This document shows positions 31,331-40,636 of a stretch of DNA of 48,507 nucleotides, piece after piece (the stretch's first letter is position 1; each line of letters starts with the position of its first letter). The notes beneath the pieces are model-generated. The model worked only from the letters and a program-made list of their open reading frames with translations. It did not search any database and was not told the origin of the DNA. The stretch covers positions 1 to 48,507 of the forward strand of contig JAFLSG010000012.1 of the NCBI GenBank assembly GCA_022511065.1, given 5' to 3'. The stretch is from Prevotella sp. (lineage in GTDB: Bacteria; Bacteroidota; Bacteroidia; Bacteroidales; Bacteroidaceae). Position numbers and translations under genes: made by a program.

Positions 31331-33730
31331 ATGAAGAATCTATTTAAATATGCAATGGGAGCGTTGTTCGCAGGCCTGACAATGACGGCCTGTTCCCCGG
31401 AGTCTTTCGACGGGGCGAACCCGAACGGGATTCCCTCGGTATCCGGCACGGACTTCACCATGACCGTTGATCAGGAGACCAATCAGATGGTTGCCAACTT
31501 CCCGGAAACGCCGGGCGTATATCCCATCTGGATTATCAACGGCACTTCCTACTCTACGCTGAACACCGTGGGCTATCAGAATCCCGAGGCAGGCACGTAC
31601 TCCATCGAGCTGAAGCTCGGCAATCGCAATGGTTTCAGTCAGGGAAGCGTGGCAAAGACTTTCACTTTCAATGAGACAAAGGTGGACTATACCCCGCAGT
31701 TCAATCGTATCACGGGCAAGGAATGGCGCTTTGCCAACAAGGAGGCAGCCCATCTCGGTTGTGGCCCTGCAGGTACGGACGGTGCAGGCTGGTGGTCAGC
31801 AGGCCCTGACGAGAAGAAGGATTTCGGTATGTATGACGACCGTATTACCTTTACGGCAGACAACACCAAGGGCGGCACGTACAGCTATGACCCGGGTGCA
31901 GACGGCATGACCTATGTGAATACGGGTACTACAAAGTGGGGTCCGAGCGATGCAGACTTCGATGTAGCCATTGGTGCGCAGAGCGCAGCATGGAACTTTG
32001 AGGTGCTTGACTGGGAGGATGCAGATGGAAACGTAAGCAAGCAGACCTTCATTAAGTTGGCGGCTAACACCGTATTCCCCTACATCAGTTCTGATGCCCA
32101 GTATGAGAACCCGTTGTTCCGCGTGGAGGAACTGACGGCTCGTAAGTTGGTGCTCGTCTATGATGCCCCTGACCGCTCCATCGCATGGCGCTTTATCTTC
32201 ACCAGTGAGGAGGGCGAGACCGTGTTCACGGGCTTTGATCCGAACAGCGATTGCAACATGTTCAAGACCGCACAGAATGAGATTACGTTCTGGTATGCTG
32301 ATGCAGGTTGGTCACAACTGCCTGACCCGTCACTGACTGCGGGCAACAATAACTGGATTATCAACCTTCCGACAGCCAACAATGACCAGTGGCAGTCGCA
32401 GATGATGTTCCACACGGACATGACCACCAACAGCGCTACCACTTACGACTTCTCCATCTTGCTTACCTCCGACAAGGATTTGAACGGTGCAACGGTGAAG
32501 CTGACGCAGGAGGATAACGATGATGTATATTACTGCGCAGACCGTGTGAATCTGAAAGCGGGCGAGGAATATGTATACTGGAAGAGCGACATGCCGGGTC
32601 TTGACATCCCGAAGGTGAAGCTCGTGCTTGACTTCGGCGGTTGCCAGGAGAACACCACGATAGAGATTAGCAACTTCGTACTGAAGGAGCATGGCTGTGA
32701 TGACGGCACCAAATTGCCGGCAGACGGTCCTGCAGGTGATGTGCCTGTATTCGACTGGAATCCCGATGCGGCTACCAATCTGTGGAGTGCCGTGGAGGAT
32801 GGCTCTGCATTCGCTGAGGTAGGTCAGTGGTTTGCCAACAATGACTGGGCAGAGATTGCTCCCGCAGAATGGACACACGCCAATGGTGTATGGTCGCTGA
32901 CACTCCCTGAAGGCATGGGTGGCTCACAATGGCAGGGACAATTCCATATTGATACGAAGCTGACGGCTTCTGCAAGCAAGAAGTATAACTTCTATTTGGT
33001 AATGGAAGCCGACCAGGATTGTCCGCAAGTAACATTCAAACTCACCGATGCGGGCGACAGCAACTACTTCTTCGAGGAGCGCCAGGATGTTTCAGCCGAT
33101 GAGCCTTTCATCTTCAAGAGAGAAGGTCTTACTTTGAAGGATGGTCTGGATGCAGATGCAATCCGAATGTTCTTCGACTTCGGTGGTAGCCCTGCGGGTA
33201 CGCATATCACCATCAGTAAGATCTATTTCGAGGAGGCTGTCGTTCTCTCCTATGAGGATGAGAACAACCTCTGGAAGGCTGTGGATGATGGCTCTGCATT
33301 CGTTGAGGTAGGTCAGTGGTTTGCCAACAACGACTGGGCGGAGATTGCTCCCGCTGAATGGTCACACAATGGCAATAAGTGGTCGCTGACGCTTCCCGAG
33401 GGAATGGGTGGCTCGCAGTGGCAGGGACAGTTCCATATCGACACCACGATTCCCGCAAAGGCAGGTGATCTTTATAATTTCTCTTGCACCATCTTGGCGG
33501 ATAACGACTGCAACGGCATCACCATCAAACTGACCGATGCGAATGACGATAACAACTTCTTCTGCGCAGATCGTCACGATGTGCTTGCAGATGAGCCATT
33601 CGTCTATACGTTGAAGGGCGCATCCCTCGGTGCAGACGCTTCGGGTCTTAATCTGTTCTTCGACTTTGGCGGTTCTCCCGCAGGGTCTCATATCGTGATT
33701 AGTGACATTATCTTGGAACCAGTGCAATAA
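31331..33730 (+). CDS. Surface glycan-binding protein with tandem CBM-like repeats
   Basis: Encodes 799 residues. Lipoprotein signal MKNLFKYAMGALFAGLTMTAC, Cys21. An Ig/PKD-like domain (~30-115) and a larger domain (~118-300, opening ITGKEWRFANKEAAHLG) precede three related beta-sandwich repeats centred on Trp342, Trp521 and Trp684. Repeats 2 and 3 share the string WSLTLPEGMGGSQWQGQFHI and the closing FFDFGGSPAGTHI/SHI; repeat 1 is divergent (WIINLPTANNDQWQSQMMFH). Each has the Trp/Gln/Asn pattern of a carbohydrate-binding module. The position after susCD is that of SusE/F or SGBP proteins, which hold the glycan at the cell surface. I do not know a characterised homologue. Confidence 0.88.
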   Translation: MKNLFKYAMGALFAGLTMTACSPESFDGANPNGIPSVSGTDFTMTVDQETNQMVANFPETPGVYPIWIINGTSYSTLNTVGYQNPEAGTYSIELKLGNRNGFSQGSVAKTFTFNETKVDYTPQFNRITGKEWRFANKEAAHLGCGPAGTDGAGWWSAGPDEKKDFGMYDDRITFTADNTKGGTYSYDPGADGMTYVNTGTTKWGPSDADFDVAIGAQSAAWNFEVLDWEDADGNVSKQTFIKLAANTVFPYISSDAQYENPLFRVEELTARKLVLVYDAPDRSIAWRFIFTSEEGETVFTGFDPNSDCNMFKTAQNEITFWYADAGWSQLPDPSLTAGNNNWIINLPTANNDQWQSQMMFHTDMTTNSATTYDFSILLTSDKDLNGATVKLTQEDNDDVYYCADRVNLKAGEEYVYWKSDMPGLDIPKVKLVLDFGGCQENTTIEISNFVLKEHGCDDGTKLPADGPAGDVPVFDWNPDAATNLWSAVEDGSAFAEVGQWFANNDWAEIAPAEWTHANGVWSLTLPEGMGGSQWQGQFHIDTKLTASASKKYNFYLVMEADQDCPQVTFKLTDAGDSNYFFEERQDVSADEPFIFKREGLTLKDGLDADAIRMFFDFGGSPAGTHITISKIYFEEAVVLSYEDENNLWKAVDDGSAFVEVGQWFANNDWAEIAPAEWSHNGNKWSLTLPEGMGGSQWQGQFHIDTTIPAKAGDLYNFSCTILADNDCNGITIKLTDANDDNNFFCADRHDVLADEPFVYTLKGASLGADASGLNLFFDFGGSPAGSHIVISDIILEPVQ

Positions 33731-33753
33731 CCAATAGTTCTTAATGCGATTCG

Positions 33754-33786
33754 ACTCCACTCGCTTCAAACGCGGGTGGAGTTTTT
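33754..33786 (+). terminator. Terminator between the binding protein and GH16
   Basis: ACTCCACTCGC (33754-33764) and GCGGGTGGAGT (33772-33782) form an 11-bp stem with one G-U, followed by TTTTT. GH16 starts only 27 bases later and no promoter is visible between, so it probably acts as a partial terminator. Confidence 0.85.
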
Positions 33787-33812
33787 CAAAGGCAAACTAA
33801 AAGAAGAAAGAA

Positions 33813-35183
33813 ATGATGAAATCGAAAAGATGTTTGTGGGCGTTTCTGGTGTTTCCATTGTTCTCGCTCCTGGCTTGCAGTAGCAGCAGCGACGACGATG
33901 TGCAGCCCTCCGCCATCACAATCAATATCTCCCCCTCTGCTGTGACAGTACCCGCTGCGGGTGGCACGGCTACGGTCGGCATTACCGTTGAAGGCAACGG
34001 CGAGTGGGGCGCATACAGCAATAACGACTGGATAGGCGTAACGGCAGAGGGTACGGCCTCCACACGAGGCACGGTGACCATCAGCGTCGGGGCAAATGAG
34101 ACGGGACAAGACCGCACAGGCTCTGTCACGATTATGTCGGGCACGCAGCGTGCCACGTTTGAGGTCACTCAGGGCATTGCCCTGCAAGTATCGGCAAGCG
34201 ATGTCTATTCGTTGAGCAGGGGTGAGACACTCTCCGTAGAGGTGGCTTCTTCCGCCCAATGGACGGCAACATCAGATGCCACTTGGCTCAAGGCGGAGCG
34301 GAGTGGGGGAGTGGATTCCCGTGCAACGCTTGTGATTACGACGGAGGCGAACACAGGCTTGGCATCCCGAACTGCCATCGTGAAACTCTCCACCAACACG
34401 GGCGAGACGGCAGAGGTGGCAGTAAAGCAAGAGTCTGGCGAATCCACCGAGATTACTGCCCCCGAAGGCTACACGTTGGTGTGGAATGACGAGTTCTCAC
34501 AAGATGGGACACTCGGCAGCGACTGGACACACGAGGTGCAGAACAAAGGCTGGGTGAACAACGAACTGCAGAACTACCGCAACGGTGTGGCAGACGGCAA
34601 GCGCGTGACGGAACTCGTGGATGGCAAACTGAACATCAACTGCTTCAAGGGCAGCGACGGCAATGTCTATTCGGGTCGTGTGTATGCCAAGGTGAAGGAG
34701 GGATGGAAGTACGGATATATCGAGGCACGCATCATGCTACCGAAGGGCAAGGGCACTTGGCCAGCCTTCTGGATGATGCCTGTGAACTTCCGTTCATGGC
34801 CAGCGGATGGCGAGATAGACATCATGGAGGAAGTAGGCACGAATCCCAACTACGTGTCCTCCAGTCTGCACGCCAATGCACACGTTCATTCCAACAACAC
34901 GCAGGTGACGCACGAGATGAAATGCGAGAACGCCGAGGGCGAGTTCCATGTCTATGCCATCGACTGGACGCACGAGAACATCACGACCTATGTGGATGGG
35001 AAGGTGCAACTGTCGTATGACAATCGTGGTTTGGGGCGTGATGACTGGCCCTATGATGATCCTTTCTACGTGATACTCAATCTCGCATGGGGTGGCGACT
35101 GGGGCGGCATGAATGGTGTCGATGAGAGTGCCCTCCCCGTGACGATGAAGATTGACTACGTGCGGGTATTCCAAAAGAAATAG
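33813..35183 (+). CDS. BACON-BACON-GH16 endo-beta-glucanase lipoprotein
   Basis: Encodes 456 residues. Lipoprotein signal with Cys22 (LFSLLACSSSSDDD). Two BACON-type Ig domains (~32-118 and ~120-205, each closing in a VTQ or VKQE strand) act as spacers. The GH16 catalytic domain (~215-456) begins YTLVWNDEFSQDGTLGSDWT and has the beta-bulge active site GEIDIMEEVG with nucleophile Glu334, Asp336 and acid/base Glu339, the form seen in laminarinases and licheninases. It would cut beta-1,3 or mixed-linkage glucan at the cell surface and feed SusCD. Last plus-strand gene of the locus; the next gene (GH3) converges on it 46 bases away. Confidence 0.95.
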   Translation: MMKSKRCLWAFLVFPLFSLLACSSSSDDDVQPSAITINISPSAVTVPAAGGTATVGITVEGNGEWGAYSNNDWIGVTAEGTASTRGTVTISVGANETGQDRTGSVTIMSGTQRATFEVTQGIALQVSASDVYSLSRGETLSVEVASSAQWTATSDATWLKAERSGGVDSRATLVITTEANTGLASRTAIVKLSTNTGETAEVAVKQESGESTEITAPEGYTLVWNDEFSQDGTLGSDWTHEVQNKGWVNNELQNYRNGVADGKRVTELVDGKLNINCFKGSDGNVYSGRVYAKVKEGWKYGYIEARIMLPKGKGTWPAFWMMPVNFRSWPADGEIDIMEEVGTNPNYVSSSLHANAHVHSNNTQVTHEMKCENAEGEFHVYAIDWTHENITTYVDGKVQLSYDNRGLGRDDWPYDDPFYVILNLAWGGDWGGMNGVDESALPVTMKIDYVRVFQKK

Positions 35184-35229
35184 CCGGAAGACAGGCTCCC
35201 GGCTATGCTATGCTGAATAGGCTTTGCGC

Positions 35230-37431
35230 TCACTTGAGCGTGAAGCCTATTTTTCCTCTGATGTCTCGTGACGAAGAACCCACGTAGGCGGTGAACTTAC
35301 CCGGCTCGGTCTTCCATCCACCATCGTAGAACTGCAAGTCTTGGGGCGTGATGGTGAATGTCACGGTCTTGGTCTCCCCTGCATTGAGGGCAATCTTCTC
35401 GAAGTGCTTCAGCTCCTTCTGCGGACGGAGCACCGAACACTTGTCATCACCGATGTAGAGCTGTACGACCTCCTTACCCTCACGACTGCCTGTGTTGGTC
35501 ACATCCACGGTAAGGGTGATTGTTCCGTCGTTGGTTATCGTATTCGTTGAGAGCACGGGATTGCCATACTTGAACGTGGTGTAGCTCAGACCATGACCGA
35601 AGGCAAACTGCGGGGCAATTTTCTTCGTGTCGTGCCAGCGGTAGCCCACGAGGATGTCCTCCTTGTATTCCTCACGGATGCTGTCACCGGGATAGCTCAG
35701 TGCGTCAAAGGCGTGCGCACCATTATCAGTCAGTTTCACGGGGAAAGTGAAGGGCAACTTACCGCTCGGATTTACCTTACCACTCAGCACATCTGCGATA
35801 GCCTCACCTGCCTCAGAACCGATATACCATGCCTCCACGATGGCGGGCACTTGCTTCACCCACGGAAGCTCTACGGCGTTACCACTGAGCAGCACGAGCA
35901 CCATTTGCTTGCCTGTTGCCGTGAGGTCACCAATCAGTTTGTTCTGTCCGAAGGGCAGGTCATACTGCACGCGGTCACCACTCTCTGAATCCTGCAGCCA
36001 GTTCTTGTTGAGACCACCCACGAAGATGATGAGGTCAGCCTCCTTTGCCTTCTCGATGGCTTCGTCGTGCAGCTTGTCCATCACTTCCTGTGGCACGGGG
36101 TCAATGCGGTTATACATGAAGCGACCACTCTGGTAGCCCTGTGCGTAGGTAATCTTGTCGCCATAGACAGCCTTCAGACCCTCAAGGGGCGAGATTTCAC
36201 GCTTCACCTTCAATTCACTCGAGCCACCTCCCTCGGTCAGGCACTTCGTGGCGTTCTCTCCCACCACGAGAATCTTTCCATACTTGCTCGGATCGATGGG
36301 CAGAAGGTTGCCCTCGTTCTTCAGCAGCACGATACCCTCACCGGCTATCTGGCGGCAAGCATCGTAATGCTCCTGGTTCGTGAAAGCACCGAAGGGCTTC
36401 TGTCGGTTCATTGCAGTGCGGAAGATGAGGCGGAGAATGCGGCTTGCCTGTTCGTCAAGCACGCTCATCGGAATCTTCCCTTCCTTCAACTGCTGACGGT
36501 ACATCTTCCCGAAATAATAGTCATCATAGGTGAACTCAGCCTCCGAGGTCAGTCCGTTGGTTCCTGTTCCCATCTCGATGTCAAGGCCTGCCATGGCAGA
36601 GCCGTAGGTCTCGTGGCAAGCTCCCCAGTCGGTCACGACCACACCGTCCCAGTTCCATTCGTCTTTCAGAATGTCGCGGAGCAGCATCTTGTTGTTGCTC
36701 ACATACTCTCCACGGAACTTGTTGTAACTGCTCATAAAACTCCATGCACCACCCTCTACCGCAGCAGCGCGGAAGGCGGGCAGATAAATCTCGCGGAGCG
36801 CGCGGTCACTCAGATTCACGTCGATATGCCCACGCCAACGCTCCTGATTGTTCAGCGCGTAGTGCTTCACACAGGCAGCCACACCATTCGATTGCAGTCC
36901 CTTCACGTAGGGCACAACCATCACCGAGGCGAGGTAGGGGTCTTCACCCATATACTCGAAGTTACGGCCATTCATCGGCGTGCGGTAGATATTTACACCG
37001 GGACCGAGCAGGATGTCCTTCTCACGATAGCGGGCTTCCTCACCCACCATCTTTCCGTAGAGCAGTGACATTTCGGGATTCCACGTGGCAGCGAGACAAG
37101 TCAGTGCGGGGAATGCCGTGCATGAGTCATTCGTCCATCCAGCATGCGCCCAGTTGTTCCAATTAATTTCTGCCCTCACACCGTGAGGACCGTCACTCAT
37201 CCAGATTTCGGGGATGCCAAGGCGTGGCACACCGGCAGAACTGAACTTTGACTGGGCGTGGGTCATGGCGACTTTTTCCTCCAAGGTCATGCGCGACAGC
37301 GCATCCTTCACTCTCTCTTCGATGGGCTTCGTGTCGTCCAAATAGACGGGCACGCCCTGTGCCTGTGCGGTCGTCAGACCGAAGGCGGCCAGTGCAAGAC
37401 TGGCGAGCAGTTTTCTTGTTTTCATTGTCAT
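35230..37431 (-). CDS. GH3 beta-glucosidase-like enzyme (periplasmic)
   Basis: Encodes 733 residues; start 37431 is supported by an ATGA overlap with the upstream HAD gene. Signal peptide MTMKTRKLLASLALAAFGLT ends at AQAQ. It has the GH3 N-terminal TIM barrel with nucleophile Asp in GVVVTDWGACHE, an alpha/beta C-terminal domain (GIVLLKNEGNLLPIDPSKYG) and a fibronectin-III-like tail (VDVTNTGSREGKEVVQLYIG). It would release glucose or another beta-linked sugar from oligosaccharides. It shares its opening (PVYLDDTKPIEERVKDALSR) with the GH3 at 43587, its likely paralogue. Third gene of a PL11-HAD-GH3 operon. Confidence 0.95.
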   Translation of the reverse strand: MTMKTRKLLASLALAAFGLTTAQAQGVPVYLDDTKPIEERVKDALSRMTLEEKVAMTHAQSKFSSAGVPRLGIPEIWMSDGPHGVRAEINWNNWAHAGWTNDSCTAFPALTCLAATWNPEMSLLYGKMVGEEARYREKDILLGPGVNIYRTPMNGRNFEYMGEDPYLASVMVVPYVKGLQSNGVAACVKHYALNNQERWRGHIDVNLSDRALREIYLPAFRAAAVEGGAWSFMSSYNKFRGEYVSNNKMLLRDILKDEWNWDGVVVTDWGACHETYGSAMAGLDIEMGTGTNGLTSEAEFTYDDYYFGKMYRQQLKEGKIPMSVLDEQASRILRLIFRTAMNRQKPFGAFTNQEHYDACRQIAGEGIVLLKNEGNLLPIDPSKYGKILVVGENATKCLTEGGGSSELKVKREISPLEGLKAVYGDKITYAQGYQSGRFMYNRIDPVPQEVMDKLHDEAIEKAKEADLIIFVGGLNKNWLQDSESGDRVQYDLPFGQNKLIGDLTATGKQMVLVLLSGNAVELPWVKQVPAIVEAWYIGSEAGEAIADVLSGKVNPSGKLPFTFPVKLTDNGAHAFDALSYPGDSIREEYKEDILVGYRWHDTKKIAPQFAFGHGLSYTTFKYGNPVLSTNTITNDGTITLTVDVTNTGSREGKEVVQLYIGDDKCSVLRPQKELKHFEKIALNAGETKTVTFTITPQDLQFYDGGWKTEPGKFTAYVGSSSRDIRGKIGFTLK

Positions 37432-38111
37432 TGGTTTATAATGTTCATAATGATTCCTGTCAGTTCGTCCATACTGTCGATGATGAAGTCTGCTCCGGCT
37501 TCCTCTATCTCCTCGCGTGTGGCATTCCCGTAGGTCACGCCACAGGTGAGCGTCCCTGCGCCCTTGCCCATCAGAATATCCACGGGCATATCTCCCACGA
37601 CAAGTGTCTTATCGGCAGGGATGTCGAGTGCGGCGAGTGTCTTCAGCACAGGCTCGGGGTCGGGCTTTGCATGGGTCACATCGTCAGCCCCCACCACGTA
37701 TGAGATATATTCGGCAATCCCCATCTCGTCAAGGAACTCACGGAGCGAGGCAGAGCTGCGCGATGAGGCTACGGTGAGTGTCAGTCCCTGCCCATGCAGG
37801 TGGCGGAGCGTTTCTGCCACGTGCGGGAAGAGTGCCGGTTTCAAGTGTTTCTTGTTGATGTCGAACAGTCGGCGGTATGTATCGGCACATGTGTCAATCT
37901 CTTGTTCCGAGAGTGCAGGGTATAGTTCCCGAAAGCAGGCGGCTAACGGCAAGCCGATGGTGGCAATGCAGGCTGTTTCGTCTGCGATGTCCAATCCCCT
38001 TTCCTCCATCGTCTGGCGCATCGTGGTCAGTATATTCTGCCGGGTGTCTCCCAATGTCCCGTCAAAGTCGAAGATAATCAGTCTGATGTGTCTCTCCCTC
38101 TTTGTTTCCAT
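37428..38111 (-). CDS. HAD-family phosphatase (phosphoglycolate phosphatase/beta-phosphoglucomutase-like)
   Basis: Encodes 227 residues. Motif I is LIIFDFDGTLGDTRQN with both catalytic Asp residues, followed by a helical cap (C1 type). Motif II is LTVASSRSS, motif III Lys lies in DVTHAKPDPEPVLK, and motif IV is TLVVGDMPVDILMGKGAG. Members act on small phosphorylated metabolites such as phosphoglycolate or hexose phosphates. It sits 9 bases after the PL11 gene and overlaps GH3 by 4 bases, so it may handle a sugar phosphate made from the released sugars; that link is inference. Confidence 0.93.
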   Translation of the reverse strand: METKRERHIRLIIFDFDGTLGDTRQNILTTMRQTMEERGLDIADETACIATIGLPLAACFRELYPALSEQEIDTCADTYRRLFDINKKHLKPALFPHVAETLRHLHGQGLTLTVASSRSSASLREFLDEMGIAEYISYVVGADDVTHAKPDPEPVLKTLAALDIPADKTLVVGDMPVDILMGKGAGTLTCGVTYGNATREEIEEAGADFIIDSMDELTGIIMNIINQ

Positions 38112-38120
38112 GCTTGGCTG

Positions 38121-40172
38121 TTATTGTTTATCGTTTTGTCCCTTTACGAAATCAGGCAGGTAGAATCCCAAGTGCGGGGGCTGATTATAGGCGGTGTTCT
38201 GCCATGCCACGCCCATGCGATAGGTGTGGTCGTGCATCAGCGTCGGCACGCGGTATTCGGTTGGTATGTTTGTTGTGAAGATGTTCAGCGTGGCGCTGTT
38301 GCTCGAATCCCAGAGTATCAGTTCCTCGCGCCAGTCACCGAAGAGATCGGCGAGCAGGCAGGGCGTTTTCTTCGTTCCGTTGCAGTCTTTCGAGTTGCCA
38401 TAGTTGCTGAATGCCATCAGTGTAACGTAACTGCTCCCATCCCAGTAGGTGAGCGTGTTGCCATCGAGCGGCTGATCCTGTACGCTTCCATTCCAGTACA
38501 TGCGGAAGTTCACGGATGTGCTCTTTGAGTTCACGATTTCTCCTGTCAAGGCGCTGCGCTGAGCGCGCTCATCCTGCGACCAGAACTCAAAGCCACGGCT
38601 GTCGGGGATGACATCACCGGCCATGCCTCGGCCATTGTCCTTACCGGCGTTTCCACCCTTGTAGAGTATCTCACCCGTGGCAGCATCGTGCAAGTCCCAC
38701 GAGTAAGGCCCTTTCTCCTCATGCACCTCAAACACTTGCAATCCCTTGCGGTCGGGATTGAGCGTGCTCACGTGGATGGCATCGCCATGACCGAAGCCCG
38801 TGGCGTAGAGCACCGACCCGTCATCGTCGAGGGCGGCAGAGCCCCAGATGATTTCGTCCTTTCCGTCACCATCCACATCAGCCACCGAAAGGTTGTGGTT
38901 TCCGTTGCCATACATCGTGTTACTACCCGAGCCACTTGTCGCAGGGGCTGCGGTCACCTTGGCAGACTCGTTCATGTTCGCATCCACTACCGTGTATTCC
39001 GTCTTGGAGTCCGAGCGGTGCAGCCAGCGGTGCTTCAGCTGTTGCCCATCGAAATCCACAGCCCACAGATAGGCGTAGGTGTAATATCCGCGGATGAACA
39101 CGCCACTCGGATTCTGGTCAGCCCCACTGAGGTATGCCACGGCTGCGAGGTAGCGCTCACCGCGGTTTCCGTAGTTTCCCTTGTCGTTCTTACCGCTGCG
39201 GTCGTCCCAGTTGAACGTGCCACTCTCCTCGCTCAGTTCCGCCTTGGCGTTGCGGTTGGGGAAGTAGGCGATGGTATGCACGGCAGCACCCGTCTGACCA
39301 TTGAACACGGTCAGGTACTCCTGTCCTCCGTCGATGCGTCCCTTTGAGGTACGCCAGTCCTTCGTGTTGTCAGCGGCCTTGATATTCGCGTCAGATGCCA
39401 CTTGGTTCACATAATTGCCCTGCCCATCCTTCGAACCGGGGGCAGTCTTGCACATCATCTCCGCACGACCATCACCATCGAAGTCATACACCATGAACTG
39501 CGTGTAGTGCGCTCCCGCGCGGATGTTCACCCCGAGGTCGATGCGCCACAGCTTCGTACCGTCGAGCTTGTAGCAGTCGATATACACGTTGTCGGTCATA
39601 CCGTCGTTAGAGTTATCCTGTGCGTTCGACGGGTCCCACTTCACGAAAATCTCGTATTCACCGTCGCCATCCACGTCACCCACGGAACAGTCGTTGGGCG
39701 AGTATTCCCCGCCCTGTGTGCCCTTGGCGGGGCGGTCGAGGTGCAACTGCTTGTAAATCTGTCCCCACGGCTGTACGGCGGGCGAGGTTTCCAACACCCT
39801 GTCACCCACGCGGCACACCACCTTGTAGCTGTCGTTGGCAGAGCCTTCCGCATCGGCATAGTTGGTCACGCTGAGCCCCTCGGCTATCGTCTCGTCGTTA
39901 CGCAGCAAGTCGAACACTATGTTCACATCGTCAGTGCCCAGCAGTCGCCAACTGACGAAGACACCCTGTGCCTCCTCGTCCTTCAGCGGCAGCGCCACCA
40001 CGCCCCGGTCGAGCGCTTCCATCTGGCTCTCCGGCGTAGCCAACTCTTGTGGTGTCTTCACGAACGGCTCCTCGTCCTTGTTCGCGCTGTTGATGGTGTC
40101 AGTGCAGGAAGCTCCCCACAGCAGGCCACAGGTGAGGATGGCGGCCATCATCCATTGTCTGTTTTGTTTCAT
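38121..40172 (-). CDS. Rhamnogalacturonan lyase, PL11-like lipoprotein
   Basis: Encodes 683 residues from ATG 40172; ATG 40181 would add three residues. Lipoprotein signal MKQNRQWMMAAILTCGLLWGASC, Cys23. An N-terminal Ig-like domain (VVALPLKDEEAQGVFVSWRL) leads to an eight-bladed propeller with repeated calcium-binding loops (CSVGDVDGDGEYEIFVKWDP, VYDFDGDGRAEMMCKTAPG, LSVADVDGDGKDEIIWGS). It ends HDHTYRMGVAWQNTAYNQPP HLGFYLPDF with the break added here only for length. This is the layout of YesW/YesX-type PL11 lyases, which cleave the rhamnogalacturonan-I backbone of pectin. First gene of the PL11-HAD-GH3 operon. Confidence 0.93.
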   Translation of the reverse strand: MKQNRQWMMAAILTCGLLWGASCTDTINSANKDEEPFVKTPQELATPESQMEALDRGVVALPLKDEEAQGVFVSWRLLGTDDVNIVFDLLRNDETIAEGLSVTNYADAEGSANDSYKVVCRVGDRVLETSPAVQPWGQIYKQLHLDRPAKGTQGGEYSPNDCSVGDVDGDGEYEIFVKWDPSNAQDNSNDGMTDNVYIDCYKLDGTKLWRIDLGVNIRAGAHYTQFMVYDFDGDGRAEMMCKTAPGSKDGQGNYVNQVASDANIKAADNTKDWRTSKGRIDGGQEYLTVFNGQTGAAVHTIAYFPNRNAKAELSEESGTFNWDDRSGKNDKGNYGNRGERYLAAVAYLSGADQNPSGVFIRGYYTYAYLWAVDFDGQQLKHRWLHRSDSKTEYTVVDANMNESAKVTAAPATSGSGSNTMYGNGNHNLSVADVDGDGKDEIIWGSAALDDDGSVLYATGFGHGDAIHVSTLNPDRKGLQVFEVHEEKGPYSWDLHDAATGEILYKGGNAGKDNGRGMAGDVIPDSRGFEFWSQDERAQRSALTGEIVNSKSTSVNFRMYWNGSVQDQPLDGNTLTYWDGSSYVTLMAFSNYGNSKDCNGTKKTPCLLADLFGDWREELILWDSSNSATLNIFTTNIPTEYRVPTLMHDHTYRMGVAWQNTAYNQPPHLGFYLPDFVKGQNDKQ

Positions 40173-40199
40173 GATTAGCATAATTAGTAATTGTGCCTA

Positions 40200-40207
40200 C
40201 AAAGGTA
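40200..40207 (-). promoter_or_regulatory. -7 element of the PL11 operon
   Basis: TACCTTTG on the minus strand, 27 bases upstream of ATG 40172; no clear -33 partner. Confidence 0.6.
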
Positions 40208-40523
40208 CGAAAAATTTTCCGAAATCGTGCGGTGGTTGCAGCTTTTTTCGTTGTCGGATGTTGCTTTTTGAGAGGTAGGGCGGAAAGGAATGCTTCCCTT
40301 GTCCCATGCGGGTATCATCTACGAGCCAAAGGAATAATCCCTTCCAGGGTAAAGGAGATATTTCTTCACCTTGTGGGAGATATTGGAACGATTCAAAAGG
40401 ATTATCCGAGCGAGGCGTGGATGGCATTTCTTTACCCGAAACGAATATGTAAAAGTTTCAGTAAAGCATTTTGTTTTAAAAAGTTCGTGTAATTCGATGA
40501 TTGTCATGTAGTTGCAGAGATTC

Positions 40524-40636
40524 GAGGGGGACAAGGGGGATATGTAAACGCACAATCCCATATATGCGAGATTTGAGTTGCACTCAAATACATTTGTATA
40601 TAGAGCTTGTGATTACCCATCCCCATTGTCCCCCTC
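40524..40636. repeat. Nested inverted repeats, possible structured RNA
   Basis: The outer arms GAGGGGGACAAGGGGGA (40524-40540) and TCCCCATTGTCCCCCTC (40620-40636) pair over 17 positions with one mismatch. Inside, ATTTGAGT-TGC-ACTCAAAT (40571-40589) is a perfect 8-bp hairpin. A TTTTT run follows the right arm at 40637-40641. Confidence 0.7.

Noticed and set aside
37428..38111. Beta-phosphoglucomutase as a specific call for the HAD protein
   Set aside because: Motifs I to IV fit several HAD subfamilies equally; nothing in the cap fixes the substrate.
40193..40492. A 99-codon plus-strand frame upstream of the candidate small RNA
   Set aside because: It starts inside the PL11 promoter and has no ordered composition or family resemblance.
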